A stretch of 64,000 nucleotides of DNA from Lineus longissimus (lineage: Eukaryota > Nemertea > Pilidiophora > Heteronemertea > Lineidae). The stretch is from assembly GCF_910592395.1 (NCBI RefSeq), contig NC_088314.1:13640001-13704000 (forward strand). The letters run 5' to 3'. Positions 21,561 to 33,975 of the stretch are shown here, piece after piece. Position 1 is the first letter of the stretch. Every line of letters begins with the position of its first letter. Under the pieces are notes generated by a model that worked only from the letters and a program-made list of their open reading frames with translations, ran no database searches and was not told the origin of the DNA. Position numbers and translations under genes: made by a program.

Positions 21561-22615
21561 TTTAATCTATTAATGTTTGGTAAAAGGATGCCGCTACATC
21601 GGACTTTGAATCAGCTGTACCACCACCAGTTAGATTTTCCTGATAGCAACTTAATTGTAGTGGAGAAGTCCCTCTGATGATGTGGTGTTATGAGCAGTTT
21701 CGATTAGGAATGTTTACATCTGTCTACTTTGATTTGTGAAAGTTCGTTCTCGAATACTACTTACGGAAAGTGGCCCCGGAGACGGACCATTTTTAATTTG
21801 GGAACGGTTCGCTCTAAGTCTTCCATTCAGATGACACCATAACAATCTTCATATATTCTGCCTCAACGGCCATTGCATAGCCATATACTCTCCGGAGTAA
21901 GTTGGAACCCACTCGTCTATAACGATCTAAGTTCAATCTCGTTGAAAGCTACCGTGCGAAATACACTGTCGCAACAACCATGACAACAGTAAGCCTTACT
22001 AAACTAACGTGTTAGTGCATTTCCTAGGATTTTACGAATAGGTATTTATATTCGACATTCGATAACTCCATTAAAGAACAGTATTGAGGCAGGTTAAAAA
22101 TACCTTATTAAATATAATATACTATAACATGCCCCCCCCCCCCCCATTTTGATGGTAATTAATTCAACTGTGTCTTCATGTGTTTCATGTGTTTCTCGTT
22201 TTTATGTGCCCTTATCCTTCTTTCCGTAGTATTCTCGTGTCCTCTCTCCAAAGTTCAAGTATGGTTAGTTAGCGTCCGCTATCTCATGTTATTACTCCAT
22301 CTACGATTGAGGGTTTGATAGAATCTCAATCAAACCTCAACTTACAGGTAAGCCTCGTTTATTTTTTTAATTTTCAACGCTTATACCCAGCTTTCTGTAC
22401 ACGACCAGTCATATGCCACCATTAATATTTCAAACTATATCTCAGGCGAGTATTGTAATTGATAAAGGTTGAATTGCAACACCTTTACCGAGCTTTTGGA
22501 GCCCAACCAATCAAATACCACCATTTAAATTTCGGAGACAATATTGGATTTCAAAGTGGCAGCCAAAAAAGACGATTATGCCTATATCTCGAAATCGAGA
22601 GCAGTTAGGAATCTG
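21561..22615. other. Intergenic region
   Basis: No gene seen. It contains a run of 15 C at about 22132-22146 and AT-rich sequence. Confidence 0.6.
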
Positions 22616-22937
22616 GGCCCATATTCATAAAACTTCCTAACTTAAGTATGAATAAACCGTAAGTATCATGCTAAACCAAGCATGATACTCAAATTGGAAT
22701 TCATAAACCTACCTAAGTGTCATACCTAGCTTAGTATGATACGTAAGTCTAGGCATCATGCATAATTTTCCCCGGCTGGTCGTTGTCAGGGATTATGTAA
22801 AATTTCAATCACTGCCATGTTAAATTTTGTAGTTAGAGTTGAGTGAAACGTTCTGAAAAGTGACAAGTTCAGCGTCTAGACGGAAAATAAAACCTGTTGC
22901 CTCAACTGTTCCAAGGCTGATTCAAGTTCAGTAAGCA

Positions 22938-24178
22938 ATGGGAGCAAAGAAAAAACCGAATTTCAGTGAAATCGAGAAATTTCGTCTTTGCGAAGAGTAT
23001 GAGCGGGAATTCTCTGTTCTCACATCAAATTTTTCTTCAACTGTCACGAATAAGAAGAAACACGAGGCCTGGGAGAGGATAACTGCCAATTTGAACAAAA
23101 AAAACCTTCGGTCACCCGGACTGAAGCACAGTTCCTGAAAAAATGGCAGAATCTCTCTTCAGCTATGAAAGATGAATATCGCCTGTATAGAAAGGAACTA
23201 ACAAGAACAGGTATGGCCGTTAGTTTCAAATGTCGTATTTAGCCCAAAGGAAACGAGTACCGGTACATTTTATTGATCAAACATTTTGAATTAAAAGTTA
23301 AACCGTGCCTCCTATTTTACAGGAGGTGGGTCGCCGCCAGCAGAATCATCCCTTCTATCCCAAAGGTTAGCTGCTATACTTGGTGAGGATGACCCAACAG
23401 TCCACGGAATTGACGGAGGGGTAGACAGCTCACAGCTCACAGCCGCCAACTAAGAATAGGTCTTTGAAAAAGGCAAATGATGATGCCACTGCCAGTATCA
23501 GGTACGTCATCACTCACAACGCGTTGCTAAAGTTAACATCACATGTATTTTGAAAAAGCAGTGAAAGGCAACTACATTTATGTACTAGTAGTCTGTTAGC
23601 ATTATTAGCATAATAGGTATCGGGACTGTTTGTACAATACTGTCTATCGTGTCAAAACCTTGGCTAAAGTATGATTTCAATACCATACAAAAAGAGTTAA
23701 CAAAAAGCATTTTACACTTGTTTCCAATTATCAGCGATTCCAGTGAGCAAGATGAAACAACAGTAGCGACCCCGCAAAAACAACTCCCCAAAAAGTCCTG
23801 TCATGTTGTCCACTCCTTAACACACAAGGGTCCAAGGTCTTCCACTGCGCCAGCATTACCAACTCCATGCCCTCCGTTGGATGACTATCAGCCTGAAAAT
23901 AGACCAAAAGGCAAATTTACCAATGATAAGAGTGATGTCATTGTTCTCCAAAGAGAACTTTTGGCTTTGAGAAAGAGCGAGCGACACGTGAAATTGAGAA
24001 ACTCGCTTTGGAGAAAATGAAATTAACACTCGAGATCGATGTATTGAATTTGAAGAAACAGAAGTTAACTACTGATATGCAACATGTTTCGCCTGGGACC
24101 AGTCAAAGCGGACAACATAGCTACTACATAAATAATAATAATAATTCCCCTTTCGATTATTCTCTTACAAATTTGTAG
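22938..24178 (+). pseudogene. Harbinger Myb/SANT-like accessory protein
   Basis: Exon 1 starts at the ATG at 22938 (MGAKKKPNFSEIEKFRLCEE) and encodes a trihelix Myb/SANT-like DNA-binding domain, ending in KKWQNLSSAMKDEYRLYRKE before a donor near 23211. The frame is lost in an A8 run at 23097-23104. Exon 2 (about 23322-23453) encodes a short linker that runs into a stop. A last part (about 23649-24178) contains a Pro/Thr-rich region and a C-terminal coiled coil (TREIEKLALEKMKLTLEIDV), with another one-base frameshift near 23970. Family members bring the transposase to the nucleus and help bind the ends; here the gene is non-functional or mis-sequenced. Confidence 0.75.
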
Positions 24179-24258
24179 GAAATGTAGTTTTGGAATATGC
24201 TGAAATAAAGAACATTTATAACGCAGAACATTTCTTCTGTCCTACTTGCAAAATGTGT

Positions 24259-25293
24259 TTACTGGAAGTGATTGTTCACAATGACGTTCCGCGCAGCAGC
24301 TCCATTTGCTCTATCTGGAACTACAGCAACATTTTCAGGGTCATCATCAGGTTGTGGCACATCTTCGAAATCTGGCAGTCCTCTGTTAATTGCAATGTTG
24401 TGAAGGGCTGCACACACCGCAATTATCTCGCATGATTTCTGTGGGCTGTGTCTTAGTTGACCATGCAGGCAGTTGAACCGTCGTTTCCACTGACCAATTC
24501 CTCTCTCAACGAGGCACCTCGTTTTCTTGTGGGACTTGTTATAGCGACGTTGTGCTGCTGTCTCGGGGTTTAAGAATATCGTCATCAACCACGGTCTGAC
24601 GGGGTATCCACTATCTCCAAGTAAAATTACTTCACCATCCTGACGGACATGATATCTGAAAGTCCACTCTCCCTTAGAATTACTGAATCATGCGTACTTC
24701 CGGGCCACTTGGCAACGACATTTATGAATTGATATTGTGCGTCCATCACAACCTGGGTGTTGATCGAATAGTACTTCTTCCAATTGATATACCGCCATTC
24801 GTGCTGCGATGGACCTAAAATCCACACGTGAGTTCCATCCACAACGCCCTCAACACCGAGAAAGTTGGCTATGTAGTGAAATTCATCAACAATGTTGGGA
24901 ATTTCAGCCCGCTCTGGAAACTTAACGAGCCTTGGAAGCAGAGGCAAAAGGGTTTGGGTTACTTGAGAAATAACCCTACACATCGTAGGTTGTGAAATGT
25001 GCACTGAGTCCCCAGTAAGTATCTGAAAGGACCCCGTGCCATAAAAGCGTAATGCAGCAAGAACTTTCAGTTCCCTCGGTAGGGCATGGTTCCTCAATGT
25101 TTTGGGGTCGAGTTCATCCCCAACGGCATCAATTAGTTCCAAAAGCGTTTGACGGTCGAGTCTATACCTTTGGTAAAGTTCTAGATCGTTGTATGCGTCT
25201 AGTGGATGTAGGCGGTCTCGGAAAACTCGTTCTCTTCGAATAGCACGCCGTCTGACAACTTCTTCTTGCACGGCAAGCATTAATGCGGCCATG
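24259..25293 (-). pseudogene. Harbinger transposase (HARBI1-like), element A
   Basis: The likely start is the ATG at 25293 (MAALMLAVQEEVVRRRAIRR); the frame is open upstream but unlike the family there. Helix-turn-helix-like residues around HISQPTMCRVISQV are followed by the DDE_4-type nuclease: VVDGTHVWI (first Asp), WPGSTHDSVI (second Asp) and, in another frame, RCLVERGIGQWKRRF (Glu). A single frameshift near 24660 separates the parts, just before the GDSGYPVRPWLMT block. The end at 24259 lies after the acidic tail. The length, about 345 residues, is normal for HARBI1-type enzymes. Confidence 0.85.
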
Positions 25294-25511
25294 CTGCTCC
25301 AATGTCTCTTGGGGAATGTCCAAAAAGTCTGTGAATTACCAACAGGCTTATACTTAGGACAGCCGAATGGGTGTCTCAGATCTAAGTGCCAATTTGTGCA
25401 TGATACATTAGGTAAGTAGTATATAGAATTCGACTTAAGCATGATACTTGAGTTAAGTAGGAACCTCAGTATCATACTTTGACCCAAGTATGTTTATGAA
25501 TACCGGCCCTG

Positions 25512-26682
25512 ACTCCAACGTCTACCCCTAAGTTTTTGGGTTCGACCAATCAAATGGAACAATCCAAATCAAGGCCAGATGGTTTTCACCATGGTATTTA
25601 ATCGTTTAACGTACCACGTTCTTCGAATGTCCTGCAGCGATATCGGTTAGCCTCCTCAATGGGAACATCATGTAAGTTTGACAAGCACAATACAATGTTA
25701 CCTAATTATGCAGGATCCATTCAGCAAAATTTGCCAAAATACACGGGTTATCCATGAGGGACTTCATTGCCACCGGTGGCTGATATGTGCGTAGCAGCCA
25801 TGCACCTTTCTTGGTGAGGTGGTTAAAATGACAGAACATTCAGGACACAATTATATCAGAATACGTTTACATGGGTTTGGCTGGCGTCTGATTGGCCGTT
25901 CATCTCTATCAGAGGAATAAGCAAGATGCTTTCCAAATTCCATTGCTACTCTCTAAAATAACCATTAATTAGTTGTTCCAGCCTAAAAATAGAGATCTGA
26001 AATTCAAATCGTTCAGAATAACTATTTTGATAGCAGACAACTAATTTTACAGTCGATGCAAAAGGAACTATCAGAAGAGTAAACAAAAAATATTAGATAA
26101 ATATGTTCGTTAATTTATTTTAAGAGTGGACTAATGCGGTCATCATGTTACGTGAAACATCATACAGGTTATGGTTTCTCAAAAATGTTTCCTCATAACA
26201 TTTTCGACATAGTGTGTTGCTCTCTCGACTGTTACAAATGAGAAGTGATTATTTACCCAATATATTTATTACGCTAGTCAGTTGATAATTTTTTTAATTT
26301 CCGTTGTATCCCATTCGTGCATATACCTCTTCATCGTTTATTGACACGAGTTAGTGAAAGAAGGTGAATCGAGAGCGGCAAGTCCGCAATTGTTCATGCG
26401 CACATTGATTCCAATATGACGTCACTGCTCTCTGATTGGCTAATGTGTTGTACAGTCTCCGGCTCGCGAAACAGGGGAACTCTTTTCACATGCTTGCCAA
26501 ACTGAGTTTATTATGAGTGCTGTTCGGCGAGCGGCTCTCCAAACAGTACAAAAACTTATGCTCATTCGGCGAGCGGCTTGCCAAATGTCCCCAGTCTACA
26601 AATTTACCTGCCTAACCTAGAATTGCCGTCAAAGACTCTGCAAAGTACGTTCAGTGGACATCGTATTTTAGTTCCGTGTTAA
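25512..26682. other. Intergenic region between Harbinger elements
   Basis: No gene recognised. Repeated short motifs around CGGCGAGCGGCT and TTGCCAAA occur at 26460-26600. Confidence 0.5.
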
Positions 26683-26815
26683 GGCCCGTGTCCACTGGGT
26701 GCGTTATTACGTGCGTTATCATGCAGCGCAGTGCGCATATGTAACGCGTTGCGTAATACGGGCGTAATACTATGTCCATTGGTCCGCATGCCTTCCTTGA
26801 TCCGTTTGCACAGCA

Positions 26816-27126
26816 ATGGCGACGGACTCTAGCGAATCAGATACCGAAGAGATTTTGCTTCTCTACGCCTTTCATAGGCGCCAGAAGCGAAAAAGGAGAC
26901 ACGATTACTGGGTTCACGATCTTTGGATGGACCGGGAAAAATACGGGGAGTACCACCACCTCATAAAGACCCTCTTCAGCTTTGAAGATAAATTCTTCCA
27001 ATATTTCCGTATGACAACAGCCCAATTCCATGATCTCCACGACCTCATCAGAGATGATATAAGAAAATTAACAACATCCTTCCGCAAGCCCATTGGTACA
27101 GAAGAACAACTATCTATTTGTCTAAG
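26816..27126 (+). pseudogene. Harbinger B transposase, exon 1
   Basis: The ATG at 26816 opens a 104-residue segment, with MATDSSESDTEEILLLYAFH, then basic RRQKRKRRHDYWVHDLW and FFQYFRMTTAQFHDLHDLI, the N-terminal part of PIF/Harbinger transposases. The exon ends AG at 27126 before GTAACC; joined to exon 2 at 28937 it reads SICLR-FLATGDSYTTI, a family hallmark, so the splice and phase are well supported. The whole transposase is interrupted by a stop in exon 2. Confidence 0.9.
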
Positions 27127-27177
27127 GTAACCTATAATAACCTATGATAATTGTACTTCTATACTAGGCCCAAACTA

Positions 27178-28606
27178 TTAATGAAATGATGGATTCCATA
27201 TTTTGCTACTTTCTTGGTTATTGTGAGGCGCACTGGCTGATGACAAAGAATGGTTGGAGAATTGAACTCTAGTCGGATTGATTGATGGCAAAGACAAATA
27301 ATCGTCATCAAAATAAACGCCACTATTAAAACCAGTGCCACAGCCAACAGTAGAGAGAGACTGACGAAGAAAATTACTAGTACTGTTACTTAAGGAATTA
27401 ATACCGAGCTGGCGGTCATTGGTTGTATAATCAAGACCGCTCGGGTAGACCGAAAATGCAGTCCAAAACCCGAGGCGCTTCGCCGAGGGTTTTGGACGTA
27501 ATTTGAGGTCTACCCGAGCGGTCTTGATTATACAACCAATGACCGACAGCGAGGTATTAATTTCTATTCTAAAAGGTTTCAAAATTAAACAAATTAAATA
27601 CGATTTGAAAGGTATATATGTTCCGTTTTCGTCAAAGAATGATCCAGCCTGGTGTCCGGAATTCCGCCATATTGTTGCTTGTGAAGATGACGTCACGCAG
27701 CAAGGGAATTCCCAGTCTGCTAGCTCGATTTCTACCATTTCCTCGTCTTTGACCTCTTCTGAATCCTGACTGACGACCTCGAAAGAGTCCTCGGGTATCC
27801 TCCCTACTTCACAAATCCCAATATATCAGGGAATACTTCAAAATCTCGTGTTCTTGACATTGTTTTGTGGGGCTGAGTCGTTGCTTCTTGGTGAAAATAA
27901 TTCGTCTGCTAAAATTCAGAATTTTATACCTACCCAGGCGGTCATTGGTTACGATACCAAGACCGCTCCGATCAAAACGAGGCGTAATGTATTTTGTATT
28001 TGAAACAATGATATACTGTGACTAAGGCCTTTTAGAATTGGAGGCCTAGTATCTGATACATTGCTGGAAAACCTGACAGTATCATCAATTCCGATATCCC
28101 TGCGTTCAGATGGACTTTGTGAGGCATTTGCATACATATACTTCATTTCCAATTCATGAACCATGCCATGAATCTTGAATTTCAATTCAGAGTGTGCGAG
28201 TGATGGGAGCTTATTGATGGTGGATGACATTGATCGCATAAAAATATCAGTATCTGTTTCCTTTTCTACAGGGGCAGTATCGAGTTCAATTTGTTTGCGT
28301 ACAAGAGCTTTCTTAGTTTTTAATTGCAGGAAGTCAGTCATGGCTTCCTCAAACACTTGAGTCGTTTTGGCATTCTTCCGCTTCTGGCCGGGTTTCGATG
28401 CAATTGAACTGGTTGGTTTATCATAATGTTCATCAGTGGGTTTTAGCTTCAACAGGGGTAGAGCTGTTATCCCCTCGTCCGATGATTCAGCCTCCTTTCC
28501 GGTGTCACGTGACATACATGAATAGTCTTCTTCATCTTGATCTCCAATAGGCCTGCGGTCATCACGCGTATAATCTTGGTCTTGGCTTGATATGTTAGAC
28601 GCAGTT
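27178..28606 (-). pseudogene. MADF-BESS protein of Harbinger B, exon 3
   Basis: Exon 3 starts after TTTTTTCCAG at 28606 and reads ASNISSQDQDYTRDDRRP. A low-complexity linker leads to a BESS-like motif (DIFMRSMSSTINKLPSLAHS, KFKIHGMVHELEMKY) at about 28150-28260, a protein-protein interaction motif of MADF-BESS factors. The C-terminal end (27178-27395, SLSNSTSNFLRQSLSTVGCG to NPSFH) is separated from the rest by a palindromic insertion (27396-27985). The exon lies entirely inside the intron of the transposase gene on the opposite strand. Confidence 0.75.
27396..27985. repeat. Palindromic insertion in MADF exon 3
   Basis: The core (about 27411-27548) is a near-perfect inverted repeat centred at 27481: GGTCATTGGTTGTATAATCA, AAGACCGCTCGGGTAGACC, CCAAAACCC(G/T)CGGCG on both arms. 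Weaker symmetry extends to AATTAATACC at both sides. A third partial copy (GGCGGTCATTGGTTACGATA, AGACCGCTC) lies at 27930-27975. It splits the C-terminal coding sequence of the MADF-BESS protein, and is probably a MITE. Confidence 0.75.
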
Positions 28607-28732
28607 CTGGAAAAAAGTATCATTTTTAGTTGGGATTGCTTGTGCGCTTGGCGCTGTTTCATGAACACTTCAACAGCATTTTCTAAGTACAGTATTGACA
28701 GATTTAAAAAAAAAACCAGATAGATTGCTTAC

Positions 28733-28889
28733 TTTCTCTCCAGCAGAAATGGAATCAGAAATGCCATTATCCCAGCAAATTTGTATGGAATAGACGACCG
28801 TGCCGCTTGCCCACTTTTCGTTTGGTTTGCGTTCCTGTTCCTCTGCAGATTGTCTCGAGCTGTTCTCCATCTTTGTTTTGCTTCTTTCT
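28733..28889 (-). pseudogene. MADF domain, exon 2 of the Harbinger B accessory gene
   Basis: The exon is bounded by TTACTTTCAG (ends 28890) and GTAAGC (from 28732). It reads EKEAKQRWRTARDNLQRNRN then a short basic linker and IPYKFAGIMAFLIPFLLERK, the second half of a MADF domain (the W and hydrophobic-pair pattern of trihelix proteins). The phase joins exon 1 (ends phase 1) and exon 3 (phase 2) exactly. It lies within the transposase intron (27127-28936) on the other strand. Confidence 0.85.
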
Positions 28890-28936
28890 CTGAAAGTAAG
28901 AACATTTATTACAATTTTTCTTGCTTTTCTCTGCAG

Positions 28937-29906
28937 GTTCTTGGCAACAGGCGACTCGTACACCACAATCTCATTCAGCTTCAGAGTTGGAATCAAGACG
29001 GTTTCGCGAATCGTGAATGAGACGTGTGAAGCAATTTGGAATCGTCTGCAGCCTATTTTCATGCCGCAACCCACACTTCAGCAATGGGAGGATATTGCAG
29101 CAGGTTTCTGGTCCAAATGGCAATTTCCCAACTGCATTGGCGCCATTGACGGGAAACACGTCCTAATATTCGCACCAAAGAATTCAGGAACGAAGTTCTT
29201 CAAGTACAAGAAGACATTTTCCGTCGATTTACTGGCTCTGGTGGACCACCGATATTGCTTCGTCGCGGTCGACATAGGTTCGTTTGGTTCGAATAGTGAT
29301 GGGGGCATTTTCAAAAACAGCGCGTTTGGGGAGAAACTGGCACACGGAGAACTGGACATTCCAGAGGACAAGGTTCTCCCAGGTGGTGAAGAACTGGGCA
29401 TCCCTCCTGTTCCACACGTGATAGTGGGTGATGAAGCCTTTCCTGCCCAAGAGCATCTCGTTCGCCCGTTTCCAGGAAAGAACCTATCGTAGCAGGAAAG
29501 GGTCTTTAACTACCGCCTCTCCCGCGCCAGAAGAATCTCGGAGAACACCTTCGGCATTCTTGCAAATCGTTGGAGGCTGTATCACCGGAAAATACCCCTT
29601 CAACCGGAAAACGTGGATGGAGTGATGAAGGCAACATGTGCGCTCCACAATATGCTCCAGATGAGAGGCATCCCAGTTCCTCCACCCCAACGACAAGTGA
29701 AAGCAAGTGGTACCAGGCCACTGGGTGAGGGAGAAGAGGTAGAGGATGAAGACATCCATGATGGTATCCTGAGGAGACTAGGAAAACTGAAGGGAAGACC
29801 ACCTCTGGATCGGCTGGCAGTTCGCGCGGCATTCAAGAAGTACTTTGTCTCAGGTATCGGGTCTGTACCCTGGCAGTATGACAATCTCATGGCCATTGCA
29901 AAGTAA
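28937..29906 (+). pseudogene. Harbinger B transposase, exon 2 (one stop)
   Basis: The exon begins after CTCTGCAG at 28936. It continues with FRVGIKTVSRIVNETCEAIW (helix-turn-helix) and then the DDE nuclease: CIGAIDGKHV (first Asp, near 29150), SNSDGGIF (second Asp) and LSRARRISENTFGIL (Glu, near 29540). A single in-frame TAG at 29490-29492 splits it, between PGKNLS and QERVFNYRLS, where relatives have a sense codon. The frame then runs to the natural stop after LMAIAK at 29906. All catalytic residues are present, so it is recently inactivated, if it is inactive. Confidence 0.9.
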
Positions 29907-29923
29907 ATGTTCATTATACTCTA

Positions 29924-30584
29924 GCCTCGTCTGTTTATGGGTACTTTCAAGTTATGCAGGTAGGCCTCCAGGCCCAGCCCCTGCCGGTGTCATTCAGGTA
30001 TGGAACTATTCTCGGCCATTGATGTGCATTCAACTGGCGCTGACCAAGGCATTTGTGGCAAGCGCTGGCCCTGTCATCATTCGCGATTTTTTTATACAGC
30101 GTGCGCCAGAAATAATGAATCATTGTACTGTGAACTTGGGGCTCTATAGTCAAATTCATCAGTATTCTTCAACAATGAAGAGGACTTTAAAGACCTAATT
30201 TTCGGTAGCTTCCGAAGGGTCCTGCACGGTCCTGCCGACCGCTGAGCATCCAAGATGAGACGATCGTCTGCGGTGCAAAGAAGAGCATTGCGCGGTTTTG
30301 CGGGTCATTCCGTTCATCATTTCGTTATGTGAGAACGTTACGTGACAAATTATTGACCTGGCCCGGCGGACGCGATGATCCTGTCAGTTTCTGTTAGGAC
30401 GAACTTGTCACATTTTCTTCCCCAGACGGTCATGGCCATCCAGTCACCATAAAACTGGGGGCCTATCTCCCTAATGTCACAAATTTGAAGATGGATCGTC
30501 AAGAACAAGAACCTCTGCCAAAACGACGCAGAAGTTATACTGTCACCGAGAAGATCTCCTATTTAAGGGATTTGGAAGCAGTGA
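29924..30584 (+). repeat. Pogo-like left TIR
   Basis: An inverted copy of about 40146-39515 with few differences. The 3' part includes an ATG (30491) and about 30 codons (MDRQEQEPLPKRRRSYTVTE) equivalent to the start of the transposase, then diverges after a small deletion. A frame of 37 or so codons is thus present in this arm. Confidence 0.85.
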
Positions 30585-30829
30585 CTGTCGTAAAGTTCAC
30601 TTAGGTGACACTTACGTGTCACGTAAGAGTCACGTAAGAAAGAGATACGTTTATTCACGTATGTAAAGTTAAGTGAGCTGTATACTGGTAATAATGAAAT
30701 GTGCGCATGCAGGTTTACGTAATGTAGGCCTATGGTGATCATTTCTCCTCGGGCCCTATTCACGGAGAGGCCTATAAAATAGCGTGTCGCAGAAGGGTTT
30801 GCCCACATCAAGCTTTATCACACGCAGTC

Positions 30830-32202
30830 ATGACGGAAGAAAAGGGACCAAGAAAAACGAATTTTACTCAGAGAGAAATCGAAAGGTTGGTGAACCTGGT
30901 GGCAGCAAATTTTAAAACCATCAGCAATAAATTTGGCGATGCCATAACACACAAAGCCAAAACCGACACGTTGATGGGAATTGCAGACAAAGTTAATGCA
31001 ATTTCACCGTGCCACCGCTCCCTCCGTGGGGTGCAAAAAAGTGGGCAGACTTGAAACTGCAGGCAAAGAAAAAGGCGGCCAAGCTACGAAAAAGGTTTCA
31101 AGCTACTGGGAACATGTCCTCCGACAATGGTGACGACGACGATGACGATGATGTAACTCATTCAACTGAAATAGAGGAACGGATAGTCGGGCTTCTTGGG
31201 ATCGAGCTTATCAATGGAATTGATGGTGGCATCGATACTGCCATTCCGAAGGTGAGACTTGTATAAAATAACCTTACAGATATCGTATGAAGTAGGCGTT
31301 GATATTATAATAAGAGCGAGACTGTACAATGTAGCCTTGGCTATCAGTTAGTCCTCATAAAATGCGATTTCAACTTTCGCATCAACTTTTTAGGCCCAAA
31401 GTAATTCGTCAATATGTATTACAAAAACCGAGCGCTTTTCTTTCAGAGAGTAAAAACGCCATCAGCATCCACCACATCGATTTGTCAGGATCCCTATGAT
31501 TCGCCGCCGATAAGGAGCCCGAGCCCACCGTTGCGACCAGCTGGCAGTCCTACGTTACCGAGTCCATGGGGAGGTTGTAATCTATATGATTCGCCAAGGA
31601 GCCAACCAATCCCTACAAGAAGGCGAACGCCGACTCGATCTCGATCTCGTTATAATCCATACGATTCTCCAATAAGGAGCCCAACACCACCACCACGGCC
31701 TAGGTCCAAAGGGAAGTCCATAAACAGGTAATACTCGCCGCACAAAGAAACTGTGCAAAGGAAAAATGCGCCCAAATCTAAAAGAAGTTATTAATTTTGC
31801 CGACATGTGATGACTGATATGTAAAATCCCTATAGCTGCAGTAGGATCCCAGACTCATTCAAATCACGGATCTATAAACATAATAGCGTTTATGGATCCC
31901 TTCAAAGCGTCATAGGTTGCAATTAACCTTCAAATTGGCAAATAAAGGCATCTTGTATCAACAGAATGATGATGCTTTCCCGCCAGAACATTTTATGATG
32001 AGGTTTTTCTTTCTGTAACAGATCTAAAATGCCGAGTAAGCCGGTTACGCAGAAGGCGACCGAAAGCCATAAGGGAACTGTTGCATCCAACACATTGAAG
32101 TCAGCAACGGCATCGAGTAGTTCTGCGCCATCTGCCGCATTGGTAAAGATAGAGGGTGAACGTCTTGAGATAGACAAGCAGCGGCTTAAACTGGAGGAGT
32201 AG
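30830..32202 (+). pseudogene. Harbinger C Myb/SANT-like accessory gene
   Basis: Three exons with matching phases. Exon 1 (30830-31251) has MTEEKGPRKTNFTQREIERL and a trihelix Myb-like domain ending WADLKLQAKKKAAKLRKRF, with the frame lost in an A6 run at 31037-31042, then an acidic run. Exon 2 (31447-31727) has Pro/Ser/Arg-rich repeats around PYDSPIRSP. Exon 3 (32022-32202) encodes a coiled-coil C-terminus, EGERLEIDKQRLKLEE. Donors are GTGAGA and GTAATA; acceptors are CTTTCAG and GTAACAG. It is a likely DNA-binding partner of a Harbinger transposase. Only the single frameshift prevents a complete protein of about 290 residues. Confidence 0.75.
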
Positions 32203-32742
32203 AGGACCCGCTTCACAGAGAGAACGGTTGAGTTACTCGAAACGTTGGTGTCATCACTCGTGCCTGCTGAGAAGAATGAGCGCTCCGTCGTCCCACCTGC
32301 GCAAAACAGCAATACCATTCCTGCTTCCGTCGATAAATCAACGTGGGATACTTCCTTTAACATATTCACTGCACTAAAAAAGGCCATACCAAAGAAGTAA
32401 ACTAACAGTTTGGTTTTGCTACTCTTGCTTGCCATTATATTTTATAAAACGTGCCTTAATACATCCGCAAGCCTACATCTATAGGAGGTTACCTCTGGTC
32501 ATTTGATTGTTAAAATTCTGGGTCCATATTTATGAAAGGCACGCAATATTCTGCTTTGCGATTGCGTTGCGTGTGCTTTGCGGGCACGCTAAATTTGCGA
32601 AGCGTGGTATTTACGAAGACCTCGCTAGGGCCTCGCAAGGAAATCGCAAACAGACGGAAAATAGCGTGGTCGCTAAGTTTGTGAAAAGTCGCAAGTAACA
32701 GGAGAATTGCATTTAGCGCCAATTTTGAAGGTAGTTCTTTAT

Positions 32743-33352
32743 TTAGTCGTAATTTGGCCATACGGCATGCAACATATTATAAGTGAATGCTTTGACAGTC
32801 TTGTTGCATTTGTATTGCCCCTGTAGGCCTATAGATAGGGCAAAGTGAGACTCGTTTTTGACCATTTTCGAAACAGTTGGCTGACTTAATCCGCCTAGGT
32901 CTGCAGAATCAAACTGTAACTGCCCGGATGCGAAGTACCTAATGGCACATAGGCATTGTAGAGAGGCCGGTGTGCAAGGGATGGTAGTCCTAGGACTGAT
33001 AGTCCGTGTAACAATAGCTCGCATTGCTAAATGGTTTGGTTAGGGTTAGCGGTACAATAGATCATGCTGCTTAATTGATCAAATACAATGCTACCGGACT
33101 ATGACTCCAGGGGGACTATATCCGTTGTCACACCGGTACCGACTGAGATCTTTTAGTTGGTGGTTCTAGGTCGTCCTTTATGAGATCTATTACTTCGAAA
33201 AGCACGTGTCGTGGAAGTCTAAACCTCCTTATGAGTTTGGCATCGCTGTATGAATCCAGTGGGTTAGTTCTATCTAAGAACACCCTTGGCTCCCGACGTA
33301 AATGGCGTCGCTGTTCCTCTGCTAGCAGGTGTAGAAGAGCCATTCTCGACAC
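32743..33352 (-). pseudogene. HARBI1-like transposase N-terminal remnants
   Basis: Two pieces. 33352-33128 encodes VFLDRTNPLDSYSDAKLIRR and HVLFEVIDLIKDDLEPPTKR, equivalent to the N-terminus of element A transposase (FRDRLHPLDAYNDLELYQRY). 33024-32880 encodes LQCLCAIRYFASGQLQFDSA and GGLSQPTVSKMV, the following helix-turn-helix region. The catalytic part is absent. Confidence 0.7.
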
Positions 33353-33582
33353 TGTACATGTACATGTATATATAGACTCTTAAGGCCTACCTGTGCCCAA
33401 ATGTAGGATTGTGACCTGGACTATTGGCCTTGGCCTTTATGTAGTGTACATCATTACATAATAAGCCTCTACGGCGATTGAAGCATTTATAATAATAATT
33501 TATTGTAAAAAACCTCCAAATAAGGAGTAGACAACACAAATATGCAATAAAAATCATACACAGAGAACAAATAAAAAAGCGA

Positions 33583-33975
33583 TCAAAAGGGTGAAAGGAA
33601 AAGCTTCAATAGTTTATGGCTTTTCCGGTTTAGATTGGCACATAAGGTTTTTACCGAATCGACAATTCCATTTTCCTCCCTGGTGATACGTCTAGGCCTA
33701 CATGTTGGATTTACAAACAGGACATTGGCGGCAGAGAGGCCCGACGAACTAAACACTCGGTTACACAGGGCACCCTTAATTTTTCTCGTGCCAATGACGA
33801 CGTCTCGTGCTTTACAATCGATGGAGAGAATCCTTCTTAAAAGTCCAATTTGTTTCTGTTCGATTACTTTCCGCGGGTTGTCAATATCTAATGCCCTTAA
33901 TAGAGGGCTATGATGACAAAATTTCGATAAACCAAAGCATCTTTTGATCACCCCTTTACATTTAAATAATGACAC
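33583..33975 (-). pseudogene. LINE ORF2 C-terminal fragment
   Basis: 130 residues including IKRCFGLSKFCHHSPLLRAL and KQIGLLRRILSIDCKARDV, resembling the region downstream of RT in non-LTR retrotransposons (a loosely conserved 'GLP..H...L..ALDI' and 'RIL' pattern). An A/T-rich tail with AATAAT follows at about 33490. Family uncertain; truncated. Confidence 0.45.

Larger units (their letters stand above)
22616..25508. mobile_element. PIF/Harbinger element A
   Basis: The ends GGCCCATATTCATAAA and TTTATGAATACCGGCC are inverted repeats with two mismatches. They are flanked by CTG on both sides (22613-22615 and 25509-25511), a 3-bp target duplication as expected of Harbinger. Inside the ends, shorter inverted motifs (AGTATCATGC and GCATGATAC) recur at both sides. 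A Myb/SANT-like gene on the plus strand and a HARBI1-type transposase on the minus strand converge, the standard two-gene layout. Both genes carry frameshifts. Confidence 0.9.
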
